64,000 bases of DNA from Pseudomonas sp. PSKL.D1 (GTDB lineage: Bacteria; Pseudomonadota; Gammaproteobacteria; Pseudomonadales; Pseudomonadaceae): assembly GCF_028898945.1 (NCBI RefSeq), contig NZ_CP118607.1, positions 5,690,001-5,754,000 of the forward strand, read 5' to 3'. Of this stretch, positions 42,314-49,760 are shown piece by piece. The first letter of the stretch is position 1. Each line of letters begins with the position of its first letter. The notes beneath the pieces are model-generated. The model did no database searches, had not been told where the DNA came from, and saw nothing but the letters and a program-made list of their open reading frames with translations. Made by a program: the position numbers and the translations under genes.

Positions 42314-44296
42314 TCAAAACGCGAAGCAAGAGCAACCCAAAGCACCCCAGAAACCCTGGAAGTCATTCACCGGCACACTCGAATGCCGCGCCTTCTCATG
42401 GCTGTGGGCATGCACGCCGCAAGGCCCCACGCACTGGTGCGCCACCGCAGCCAGCGACGGAGTACCTACACGCCAGTGGCCGGGCACCTTGGTCACCGGA
42501 GACCATTCCGGCAGTACTGGTACCTGTGGTGGGCCGAGGCGGTCGAACTCGCCTGCTGCATACACCACCTTGCCATCAACGATGGTCAGTACCGACTCGA
42601 TGCCTTTGATCGCCTCTTCATCGATGCTGAAGAAGTCCAGCGACAAGGCTGCCAGGTCGGCCAGCTGGCCAACCTTGATCTGCCCCTTCTTGCCCTGCTC
42701 ACTGGAGAACCAGGCGCTGCCTTGGGTGAACAACTGCAGTGCGGTGTCGCGATCCAGGCCTTCCGGGTACAGCTCCATGCCGCCGACGGTCTTGCCGCTG
42801 ACCAGCCAGTACAGCGACGTCCACGGGTTATAGCTGGATACACGAGTGGCGTCGGTACCGGCACCAACAGGCACACCCATTTCCAGCATGCGCTTGATCG
42901 GTGGGGTCTGTTCGGCCGCCTTGGCGCCGTAGCGGTCGACGAAATACTCGCCCTGGAAGGCCATACGGTCCTGGATCGCAATACCGCCGCCCAGTGCACG
43001 CACGCGCTCAATGTTCTGCGGGGTGATGGTTTCGGCGTGGTCGAAGAACCACGGCAGGCCGTTGAACGGGATATCGCGGTTGACCTTCTCGAACACGTCG
43101 AGCATGCGCGTGATCGACTCGTTGTACGTCGCGTGCAGGCGGAACGGCCAGCGCTGTTCAACCAGGTGGCGTACCACCGGTTCCAGCTCTTCTTCCATGG
43201 TTTGTGGCAAGTCCGGGCGCGGTTCGAGGAAGTCCTCGAAGTCGGCGGCAGAGAACACCAGCATTTCGCCGGCGCCATTGTGGCGCAGGAAGTCGGTGCC
43301 GCTGTGCAGCTTGACGCTGGAGGTCCACTTTTTGAAGTCGTCCAGCTCTTCCTTGGGCTTCTGGGTGAACAGGTTATAGGCGATGCGTACGGTCAGCTGG
43401 TTGTTGTCGGCCAGCTCCTGGATCACCGAATAGTCGTCAGGGAAGTTCTGGTAACCGCCGCCAGCGTCGATGGCGCTGGTCAGGCCCAGGCGGTTCAGCT
43501 CGCGCATGAACTGGCGGGTGGAGTTGACCTGGTACTCCAGCGGCAGCTTCGGCCCCTTGGCCAAAGTGGCGTAGAGAATCATCGCGTTGGGGCGTGCGAT
43601 CAGCATGCCGGTTGGGTTGCCCATCTTGTCGCGCTGGATTTCACCACCCGGCGGGTTCGGCGTTTCCTTGGTGTAGCCCACAGCCTTGAGCGCGGCGCGG
43701 TTGAGCAGTGCGCGGTCATACAGGTGCAGCAGGAACACCGGGGTATCAGGTGCCGCCTGGTTGATTTCTTCCAGGGTAGGCATGCGCTTTTCAGCGAACT
43801 GGAATTCGTTCCAGCCACCGACCACGCGTACCCACTGCGGGGTTGGCGTGCGTGCAGCCTGGTCCTTGAGCATGCGCAGGGCGTCGGCCACAGAGGGCAC
43901 GCCTTCCCAACGCAGTTCCAGGTTGTAGTTAAGGCCGCCCCGAATCAGGTGCAGGTGGGAGTCGTTCAGGCCCGGGATTACCGTGCGCTGCTTGAGGTCG
44001 ATGATCTGGGTCGCGCTGCCCTTGTGGGCCATGGCCTCGGCGTCGTTGCCAACGGCAATGAAGCGGCCATCCTTGATGGCCACGGCGGTGGCCGTGGGCT
44101 TTTCACGGTCGACCGTGTGCAGTTTGCCGTTGAACAGGATCAGGTCGGCGGTCATGGAACCTCCTTGGGTGGATGCGTGGGCGGAGCCGGTGGCGCCGGT
44201 GAAAGGCAATGCCGACCAGAGCGCACCAGCGGCACCGAGTACGGTGCTGGTGGCGAGGAACTGGCGACGGGTCTTGTCGTTCGGGTCCTGGGACAT
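42314..44296 (-). CDS. TAT-exported amidohydrolase (YtcJ-like, Amidohydro_3)
   Basis: The 660-residue protein starts with a twin-arginine signal (TRRQFLATSTVLGAAGALW), so folded enzyme is exported. The mature part is an Amidohydro_3/YtcJ-type metal-dependent hydrolase: ADLILFNGKLHTVD, IPGLNDSHLHL metal ligands, HLYDRALLNRAALKAVG, an HATYN His and GAGTDATRV Asp. YtcJ relatives hydrolyse amides of unknown nature. The C-terminal 60 residues (SLAAVAHQCVGPCGVHAHSHEKARHS) are Cys/His-rich and unusual. The gene has GGAG before ATG 44296 and follows the alpha/beta hydrolase gene in the same direction. Confidence 0.88.
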   Translation of the reverse strand: MSQDPNDKTRRQFLATSTVLGAAGALWSALPFTGATGSAHASTQGGSMTADLILFNGKLHTVDREKPTATAVAIKDGRFIAVGNDAEAMAHKGSATQIIDLKQRTVIPGLNDSHLHLIRGGLNYNLELRWEGVPSVADALRMLKDQAARTPTPQWVRVVGGWNEFQFAEKRMPTLEEINQAAPDTPVFLLHLYDRALLNRAALKAVGYTKETPNPPGGEIQRDKMGNPTGMLIARPNAMILYATLAKGPKLPLEYQVNSTRQFMRELNRLGLTSAIDAGGGYQNFPDDYSVIQELADNNQLTVRIAYNLFTQKPKEELDDFKKWTSSVKLHSGTDFLRHNGAGEMLVFSAADFEDFLEPRPDLPQTMEEELEPVVRHLVEQRWPFRLHATYNESITRMLDVFEKVNRDIPFNGLPWFFDHAETITPQNIERVRALGGGIAIQDRMAFQGEYFVDRYGAKAAEQTPPIKRMLEMGVPVGAGTDATRVSSYNPWTSLYWLVSGKTVGGMELYPEGLDRDTALQLFTQGSAWFSSEQGKKGQIKVGQLADLAALSLDFFSIDEEAIKGIESVLTIVDGKVVYAAGEFDRLGPPQVPVLPEWSPVTKVPGHWRVGTPSLAAVAHQCVGPCGVHAHSHEKARHSSVPVNDFQGFWGALGCSCFAF

Positions 44297-44442
44297 GGGG
44301 TTCTCCGTCTAGTGCGGCAGGGGCAACTGCGAAGCATGCCGGTGGGGCCGGGCTGTGGATTGCATGAATGTGCGGTGGGTGAAGGTTAGAGCAGGTCTGG
44401 CTTCTTCGCGGGCGGTCTGGCACCCGCGAAGGCCTCACCCGG

Positions 44443-45261
44443 TCAGCGTTGCAGGAACGCCAGCAAATCCTCGTTCAGCTGCTGTGCATGGGTTACCGCA
44501 AACCCGTGCGGCGCCCCGCTGTACACTTTCAGCTCTGCCCCGCGGATCAGCTCTGCTGCCCGCTTGCCGGTAGTCTCGAACGGCACGATCTGGTCGTCGT
44601 CACCGTGGATCACCAAGGTCGGTACATCGATCTTCGCCATATCCGGGCGGAAGTCGGTTTCGGAAAACGCTGTAACGCAATCCAGCGTGCCTTTGATCGA
44701 GGCCATCAGCGCAATGTTCAGCGTCTGGGCCTGTACGCCCTGGGACACTTGCTGGCCATGGTTGATGCCATAGAACGGCGCGGCAAAGTCGGCAATGAAC
44801 TGCGCGCGATCCGCACGCAGGCCGGCCTTGATGCCGTCGAATACTGAAGTATCGACGCCATCGGGGTTGTCTTCGCGCTTGCCGAACACCGGCGTCACTG
44901 CGCCCAACAGCACCAAACCGGCCACGCGCTCGCTGCCATGGCGGGCGATGTAGCGGCTGACATCACCGCCGCCCATGGAAAAACCGACCAGGGTAACTTC
45001 GCGCAGGTCGAGGTGTTCGATCAGTTGGGCGATGTCGTCGGCAAAGGTGTCGTAGTCATAACCGGTCCACGGCTGGTCGGAGCGGCCAAAGCCACGGCGG
45101 TCAAAGGCAATGGCACGGTAGCCACGGCTGGCCAGGTACTCCATCTGCGAATCCCACATGTCGGCGTCCAGTGGCCAGCCGTGGCTGAACAGTACGGGCT
45201 TGCCGCTGCCCCAATCCTTGTAATAAATCGAAGTGCCATCACGGGTAACGAGCGTGCTCAT
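44443..45261 (-). CDS. Alpha/beta hydrolase, non-heme chloroperoxidase/arylesterase type
   Basis: The 272-residue enzyme matches the cofactor-free haloperoxidase/esterase group: FSHGWPLDADMWDSQMEYL (oxyanion region), the nucleophile elbow GFSMGGGDVSRYI, the acid DDDQIVPFE, and the catalytic His in YSGAPHGFAVTHA. These enzymes hydrolyse esters or make peracids. It follows the ABM-domain gene with a 42-nt gap and precedes the exported amidohydrolase, so YcaC copy 3, ABM protein, this enzyme and the amidohydrolase are probably an operon. Substrate unknown. Confidence 0.88.
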   Translation of the reverse strand: MSTLVTRDGTSIYYKDWGSGKPVLFSHGWPLDADMWDSQMEYLASRGYRAIAFDRRGFGRSDQPWTGYDYDTFADDIAQLIEHLDLREVTLVGFSMGGGDVSRYIARHGSERVAGLVLLGAVTPVFGKREDNPDGVDTSVFDGIKAGLRADRAQFIADFAAPFYGINHGQQVSQGVQAQTLNIALMASIKGTLDCVTAFSETDFRPDMAKIDVPTLVIHGDDDQIVPFETTGKRAAELIRGAELKVYSGAPHGFAVTHAQQLNEDLLAFLQR

Positions 45262-45303
45262 ATCGGTATCTCCTTGAAAATGAAATGTGGTGGTAAGCGA
45301 AGT

Positions 45304-45870
45304 TCAGCCACGCAGCCAGTTGGCGCAGCGACGGGTTACCCAAGGCATGATGAAGAACACCACGGGCAGGATGACGAACAGGTTGACGATCAGGTTGCTG
45401 GTGATCACCCCACCCAGCTGCGGGAAGCGGGCAAAAAACGGCGCCAGCAATTGCGGGATGATCATGGTCATGGGGCAGATCACCAGGTAAGTCAGCAATG
45501 CCTGCTTCCAACGTGGAGGTTGCGCACCGCTGACACTCGGCGGGGTGAACCAGAACTCCGGGTCATCATGCACCTGGGTGTTGTCACCGCCCTCAAGCAG
45601 CGGCAGCACCTCGTCGACCAGCGCCTGGCGCTCAGCCGAGTTGACCCAGGCCTGCAGCAGGCTGGCGTCGGCAAAACGCACGACGGTAGTGAAGTGGCTA
45701 CCGCCGTCGTCAGGGCGGATCACATTGACGTCCAGGTGCCCCGGCTGCCGGCGCGCGGTGCTGACCGTGCGCTTGAGCCATGTTTCGTAGCCCGCCAACG
45801 ACTCGGCGCGGACTTTGTGCTGGATGACCAGGGTCACCACGTTACGGTTGTCTTGGAATGCGGTGTTCAT
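45304..45870 (-). CDS. Membrane-anchored ABM (antibiotic biosynthesis monooxygenase) domain protein
   Basis: The 188-residue protein has an N-terminal dimeric alpha-beta-barrel ABM domain (VVTLVIQHKVRAESLAGYETWLK, HLDVNVIRPDDGGSHFTTVVRF) and two C-terminal membrane helices (LLTYLVICPMTMIIPQLLAPF and LIVNLFVILPVVFFIM). I chose ATG 45870 with AAGGAAC upstream; the longer frame upward is not supported. The ABM fold is used in cofactor-free monooxygenases and signalling partners. The MFS transporter at 40.6 kb carries the same fold as a tail. Likely part of the YcaC copy 3 operon. Confidence 0.85.
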   Translation of the reverse strand: MNTAFQDNRNVVTLVIQHKVRAESLAGYETWLKRTVSTARRQPGHLDVNVIRPDDGGSHFTTVVRFADASLLQAWVNSAERQALVDEVLPLLEGGDNTQVHDDPEFWFTPPSVSGAQPPRWKQALLTYLVICPMTMIIPQLLAPFFARFPQLGGVITSNLIVNLFVILPVVFFIMPWVTRRCANWLRG

Positions 45871-45952
45871 CGGCGTTCCTTGGGATGAGCTGGCCCGCAT
45901 CCACTGTGCAACGGTGAACGGGCGGAGGATTGAATGGGTGTGCTGCCGTTGT

Positions 45953-45975
45953 CGGGCACCGACTGCCGGTGCCCG
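45953..45975 (-). terminator. Hairpin after YcaC copy 3
   Basis: Perfect 9-bp stem CGGGCACCG / CGGTGCCCG with loop ACTGC, 11 nt past the stop codon of copy 3 on the minus strand. It may act as an attenuator within the operon. Confidence 0.7.
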
Positions 45976-45986
45976 GGCGCTGCGGC

Positions 45987-46616
45987 TTACTTGCTGCTGT
46001 TGAAGGCGTTGTAGCTGGTCATCAGGTTGCGGTAGTCCGGGATGTGGTTGGAGCACAGCGCGGCCAGGCCTTCGATGTCGTTGCGCCAGTCGCGGTGCAG
46101 CTCGCAGGCCACGCCGAACCAGGTCATCAGTTGTGCACCCGCCTGGCTCATGCGGTCGTGGGCGGCGTCGCGGGTCATGGCATTGAAGGTGCCGGAGGCA
46201 TCGGTCACCACGAATACGTCAAACTCTTCTTCAAGGGCCGCCAGCGCCGGGAAGGCTACGCACACTTCAGTCACCACGCCGGCGATGATCAGCTGTTTCT
46301 TGCCGGTGGCTTTTACGGCTTTTACAAAGTCTTCGTTGTCCCAGGCGTTGATCTGGCCAGGGCGGGCGATGTAGGGGGCATCCGGGAACAGTTCTTTCAG
46401 TTCCGGCACCAGCGGGCCGTTGGGGCCTTGCTCGAAGCTGGTGGTCAGAATGGTCGGCAGGTTGAAGAACTTGGCCAGGTCAGCCAGGGCCAGCACGTTG
46501 TTCTTGAACGCATCCGGCTCGATGTCGCGCACCAGCGACAGCAGGCCAGCCTGGTGGTCAACCAGCAGTACGGCGGCGTCGTCTTTGTTCAGGCGGTTGT
46601 ATTTGAAGTTGGTCAT
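45987..46616 (-). CDS. YcaC-like isochorismatase-fold hydrolase, copy 3
   Basis: The 209-residue protein differs from copy 2 at only a small number of positions, mainly the N- and C-terminal residues. Catalytic candidates are Asp20 and Cys119. About 130 nt of upstream sequence, including the AAGGGTT leader, TTTCGCGTTGATGG, and a symmetric operator variant, resemble the copy 2-LysR intergenic region, so the duplication included the regulatory DNA. Homology stops just at the place where the LysR start would be. It leads a probable operon with the ABM protein, esterase and amidohydrolase. Confidence 0.92.
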   Translation of the reverse strand: MTNFKYNRLNKDDAAVLLVDHQAGLLSLVRDIEPDAFKNNVLALADLAKFFNLPTILTTSFEQGPNGPLVPELKELFPDAPYIARPGQINAWDNEDFVKAVKATGKKQLIIAGVVTEVCVAFPALAALEEEFDVFVVTDASGTFNAMTRDAAHDRMSQAGAQLMTWFGVACELHRDWRNDIEGLAALCSNHIPDYRNLMTSYNAFNSSK

Positions 46617-46683
46617 GGTCGTGCTCCTAAGGGTTTTGATTTTCAGTAAGTTGGGTGTTTCGCGTTGATGGGAGAAGATTAAA

Positions 46684-46698
46684 ACCATCACCTTTGGA
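46684..46698. promoter_or_regulatory. Candidate operator upstream of YcaC copy 3
   Basis: ACCA-TCACCTT-TGGA, aligned with the ATCA-TCACCTT-TGAT dyad of copy 2. The inner C and G substitutions preserve the dyad symmetry (CCA-N7-TGG), consistent with a selected binding site. Confidence 0.5.
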
Positions 46699-46835
46699 GC
46701 GGTAGATAGTAGTTTTTGGCTTTAGCGTTCTGTTTTAGGAACGATGAGATGGCATAGGGATTGGCACGCCCCATTGCCTGCGAAAGCAACCTGCTCTATT
46801 ACTACCCCCAGCCCTCCCCTCACCCCGAGACCACC

Positions 46836-48263
46836 ATGCTGGCGTTCATCCAGTCGTCCCCGTTGTTGCTCGGTACCACCCTGATCCTGCTCGACCTTGT
46901 GCTCTGGCAACTGATCCCTATCCAGCGTCGCGCCTGGCGCATCGGCTCGCGGCTGGCGATCTTCCTGCTGTTCAGCTGGGTATTGCTGGCTGCGGGGATG
47001 AGCCCGCTGCAACCACCGCCCTGGCCGGATGATGTGCCGCGCAACCTGATGGCGACCGTGCTGTCGATCGGGTGGTGGTTGTTCGGCGCTCGCACAGTGA
47101 CCGTTGTTTTCGGCCTGTTGCTGGTGGCGCGCGGCAGTCATGGCGGGCGGTTGCTGCAGGATGTGCTGGGGGCGCTGATTTTCCTGGCAGCCGTGGTGGC
47201 CGCCGCGGGCTACGTGATGCAATTGCCGGTCAAAGGCCTGCTGGCTACGTCGGGGGTGATGGCCATCGTCATCGGCCTGGCGCTGCAAAGCACCTTGGCG
47301 GATGTGTTCAGCGGCATCGTTTTGAACACCACGCGGCCGTACCAGATTGGCGACTCGATCTCCATCGACGGCACCGAGGGAAAGGTGCTGGATATCGACT
47401 GGCGCGCCACACGCCTGCTCACCGGCAGCGGCAGCCTGGCGGTGATCCCCAACTCCGTGGCGGCCAAGGCCAGGCTGCTTAACCACAGCCGGCCGGCGGA
47501 TGTGCATGGCGTATCGATTACGGTGGTGGTTCCGGCCAAAGTACGCCCAAAACGGGTTTTCGATGCGCTGGAAAAGGCCCTGCAAGGCGTCAGCGCCATC
47601 CTTGCAACACCCAAACCGAAAGTAACGGTGAAGGCCTCGACACTGGAGTCGGTGGAGTACGAAGCCAGTGGTTTTGTGGCTGACGCGGGCACCAAGGGCG
47701 ATGCCCGCAACCAGTTGTTCGACTTGGCCCACCGCCATCTGGAGGCCAGTGGGGTGATGTGGAACGTCGACCTGGCGATGCCGCCACGCAGCCGTCAGCG
47801 AGAGGTACTGGACGAGGTGCGGGTGTTCCGCTCATTGAGCGATGAAGAGCGCGATGCACTGAGCCAGCGTATGACTGCGGTGGAGTATCTGGCCGACCAG
47901 GTGATCCTGGAGATTGGCGAACATTCCGATCACTTGTTGGTGATTGGCAGCGGTGTGGTATCAGCGTCGATACGCGATGGTGACAAGCTGCTGGAGGCCG
48001 GGCGCATGGGGCCGGGCGAGGTGCTGGGGATCGAGGGCATCATCGATGAAGACAACTCGTTCGCCGAGTTCCGCACGCTGACCAGTTGTGTGCTGTATCG
48101 CATTGACAAGGAACAGGTGAAAAGCTGCCTGGTGCAACGTGGCGAGGTGCAGACGGCGCTGAGCAAGTTGCAGCGGTTCCGCCGGCAGAGCCGGGAGTCG
48201 TTGTTGTTGCAGAAGCCGGCGTTGATCAAGAAGGGCGGGTTTCTTAGCTGGTTGCACAAGTAA
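46836..48263 (+). CDS. MscS-type mechanosensitive channel with cyclic-nucleotide-binding domain
   Basis: The 475-residue protein has N-terminal membrane helices, the pore helix region (GYVMQLPVKGLLATSGVMAIVIGLALQSTLADVFSGIVL) and the MscS beta domain (DWRATRLLTGSGSLAVIPNS), followed at about residue 320-450 by a cNMP-binding-fold domain (RSLSDEERDALSQRM, LEAGRMGPGEVLGIEGIIDE). Such channels, first seen in cyanobacteria, are called bCNG-type; cAMP or cGMP binding would gate or modulate ion flux. I chose ATG 46836; the upstream TTG 46761 is in frame but lacks a good ribosome-binding site. Confidence 0.88.
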   Translation: MLAFIQSSPLLLGTTLILLDLVLWQLIPIQRRAWRIGSRLAIFLLFSWVLLAAGMSPLQPPPWPDDVPRNLMATVLSIGWWLFGARTVTVVFGLLLVARGSHGGRLLQDVLGALIFLAAVVAAAGYVMQLPVKGLLATSGVMAIVIGLALQSTLADVFSGIVLNTTRPYQIGDSISIDGTEGKVLDIDWRATRLLTGSGSLAVIPNSVAAKARLLNHSRPADVHGVSITVVVPAKVRPKRVFDALEKALQGVSAILATPKPKVTVKASTLESVEYEASGFVADAGTKGDARNQLFDLAHRHLEASGVMWNVDLAMPPRSRQREVLDEVRVFRSLSDEERDALSQRMTAVEYLADQVILEIGEHSDHLLVIGSGVVSASIRDGDKLLEAGRMGPGEVLGIEGIIDEDNSFAEFRTLTSCVLYRIDKEQVKSCLVQRGEVQTALSKLQRFRRQSRESLLLQKPALIKKGGFLSWLHK

Positions 48264-48271
48264 GCCTGTGC

Positions 48272-48322
48272 TGGCCTTTGCGCAGGTAAATCGCAGCGGC
48301 GATTTACCCGCGAAAAGGCCAG
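48272..48322. repeat. REP-like inverted pair
   Basis: TGGCCTTT-CGCAGGTAAATCG and CGATTTACCCGCG-AAAAGGCCA arms form a hairpin between the channel and oxidase genes, which converge. Likely a bidirectional terminator. Confidence 0.7.
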
Positions 48323-48325
48323 TTG

Positions 48326-49612
48326 TTACAACACAACCCTCAAGCACTGGCCTGCGTGATACAGCGAAAAACCTGACTCATAAAATGCAGTCCGCAACGA
48401 AGGTGCGCTCACCCCTGTCATCGGCGAGAACGGGATCGGTAAGCTATCCGCCTCCCCCTTCAGCAGAAACTCGGCAAACGCCCGGCCAATCACGGTGCCG
48501 GTGGTGTTGCCGCGCCCGTTATACCCCGTCACCGCCACCAACCCCGGCGCAGGCTCGAACAGCCGCATCAGGTGGTCGGGGGTGAAGTCGATACAGCCCG
48601 TCCAGTGCATCTCCCACTCGACCTTGCCCAGTTCCGGGTAGTAATGGCTCTGGATACGGTCGGCCCAGCTGCGCACGAACCACGACGGTTTGTTATCCAC
48701 CCGGCCAAGGCTGCCGAGCAACAGGCGGCCCTGATCGTCACGACGGATGCTGCTGAGCACGGTGCGGGTGTCCCACGAGCCTTGGCCATGCGGCAGCACT
48801 TTGTCCGCAGCCGCGCCCTGCAAGGGTTTGGAGGCAACCTGGTAGTAGTAACCCCGGAAGAACTGCTTCTGCAGGTTGCTCCAGTCACCTTCGGTGTAGG
48901 CACCAGTGGAAATCACCACCTTTTCTGCCTGCACCGAGCCACGTGCCGTCTTCACCCGCCAGCCATCGCTCTCACGGGCAAGGCCTTCAACCGAGGATTG
49001 CTGGAACAGCTTGCCGCCAAGGCGCACAACCGCAGCAGCCAGGCCTTGCGTGTAACCCATGGGGTTGATAGTGCCAGCGCGGCGATCAAGCAGCGCGGCA
49101 GAAATCTTGTCGGTGCCACAGTACTCCTGGCACTCGGCGCCAGTCAGCAGCTCCACATCGGCACCCCGGCGGTGCCATTGTTGGTGGCGTGCTTCAAGGT
49201 CGGCAATGCCTGTGGCGTTGTGCGCCATGTGCAGGGTGCCTTTGTGCTGCGCCTGGCAATCGATACCGAGGCGTTCGATCATGGCGAACACTTCGCCCGG
49301 GGCCTCGCCCAATACCTTGTTCAGGCGGCTGCCCTGCTTCTGGCCCAGTGTTGCCTCGACATCGTCAGGGCGGATCCAGGTGCCGGCGTTGACCAGTCCA
49401 ACGTTGCGCCCGGAGCCACCGTGGCCAATTTTCCAGGCTTCGAGCAAGATCACCGACTTGCCCTGCTCAAGCAAATGGATCGCGGCCGACAAGCCGGTAA
49501 TGCCGCCACCAATAACGCAGACATCGGCCGTGTGTTCACCGGCCAGAGCCTGGTCGGGCACGGCCTGAGTGCTGACGAATTCCCACAAGCATTGTTGACG
49601 CAGTTCGGACAT
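48326..49612 (-). CDS. amaA: L-pipecolate oxidase (FAD-dependent)
   Basis: AmaA oxidises L-pipecolate to piperideine-6-carboxylate in the D-lysine/pipecolate branch of lysine catabolism. The 428-residue protein is a DAO-fold FAD amine oxidase with the Rossmann motif VCVIGGGITGLSAAIHLLEQG, HGGSGRNVGLVNAG and the C-terminal GLVAVTGYNGRGNTTGTVIG. Sequence alone would also allow a gamma-glutamylputrescine oxidase-like role; the name rests on the adjacent amaB and hglS genes, the same order as in P. putida KT2440. ATG 49612 (MSELRQQ) was chosen over an upstream frame start. A REP pair separates it from amaB. Confidence 0.88.
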   Translation of the reverse strand: MSELRQQCLWEFVSTQAVPDQALAGEHTADVCVIGGGITGLSAAIHLLEQGKSVILLEAWKIGHGGSGRNVGLVNAGTWIRPDDVEATLGQKQGSRLNKVLGEAPGEVFAMIERLGIDCQAQHKGTLHMAHNATGIADLEARHQQWHRRGADVELLTGAECQEYCGTDKISAALLDRRAGTINPMGYTQGLAAAVVRLGGKLFQQSSVEGLARESDGWRVKTARGSVQAEKVVISTGAYTEGDWSNLQKQFFRGYYYQVASKPLQGAAADKVLPHGQGSWDTRTVLSSIRRDDQGRLLLGSLGRVDNKPSWFVRSWADRIQSHYYPELGKVEWEMHWTGCIDFTPDHLMRLFEPAPGLVAVTGYNGRGNTTGTVIGRAFAEFLLKGEADSLPIPFSPMTGVSAPSLRTAFYESGFSLYHAGQCLRVVL

Positions 49613-49654
49613 GGGCCGGCTCCAGCAAATTGTTCTTGTTGGGGCCGCAATGCG

Positions 49655-49731
49655 GCCCATCGCGGGTAAACCCGCTCCTACAGGTCCTTCAAACGCTGCG
49701 AAGGACCTGTAGGAGCGGGTTTACCCGCGAA
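49655..49731. repeat. Paired REP elements between amaA and amaB
   Basis: Inverted CGCGGGTAAACCCGCTCCTACAG units, the classic putida REP consensus, with inner GGTCCTTC/GAAGGACC arms. They may attenuate transcription from amaB into amaA. Confidence 0.9.
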
Positions 49732-49760
49732 CCGGGGGCAACGCCCCCGGCCATCCAGCA

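Noticed and set aside
42242..44389. 715-codon plus-strand frame opposite the amidohydrolase
   Set aside because: The minus-strand frame has the TAT signal and metal-binding motifs of an amidohydrolase; the plus frame is Gln/Val/His-rich shadow.
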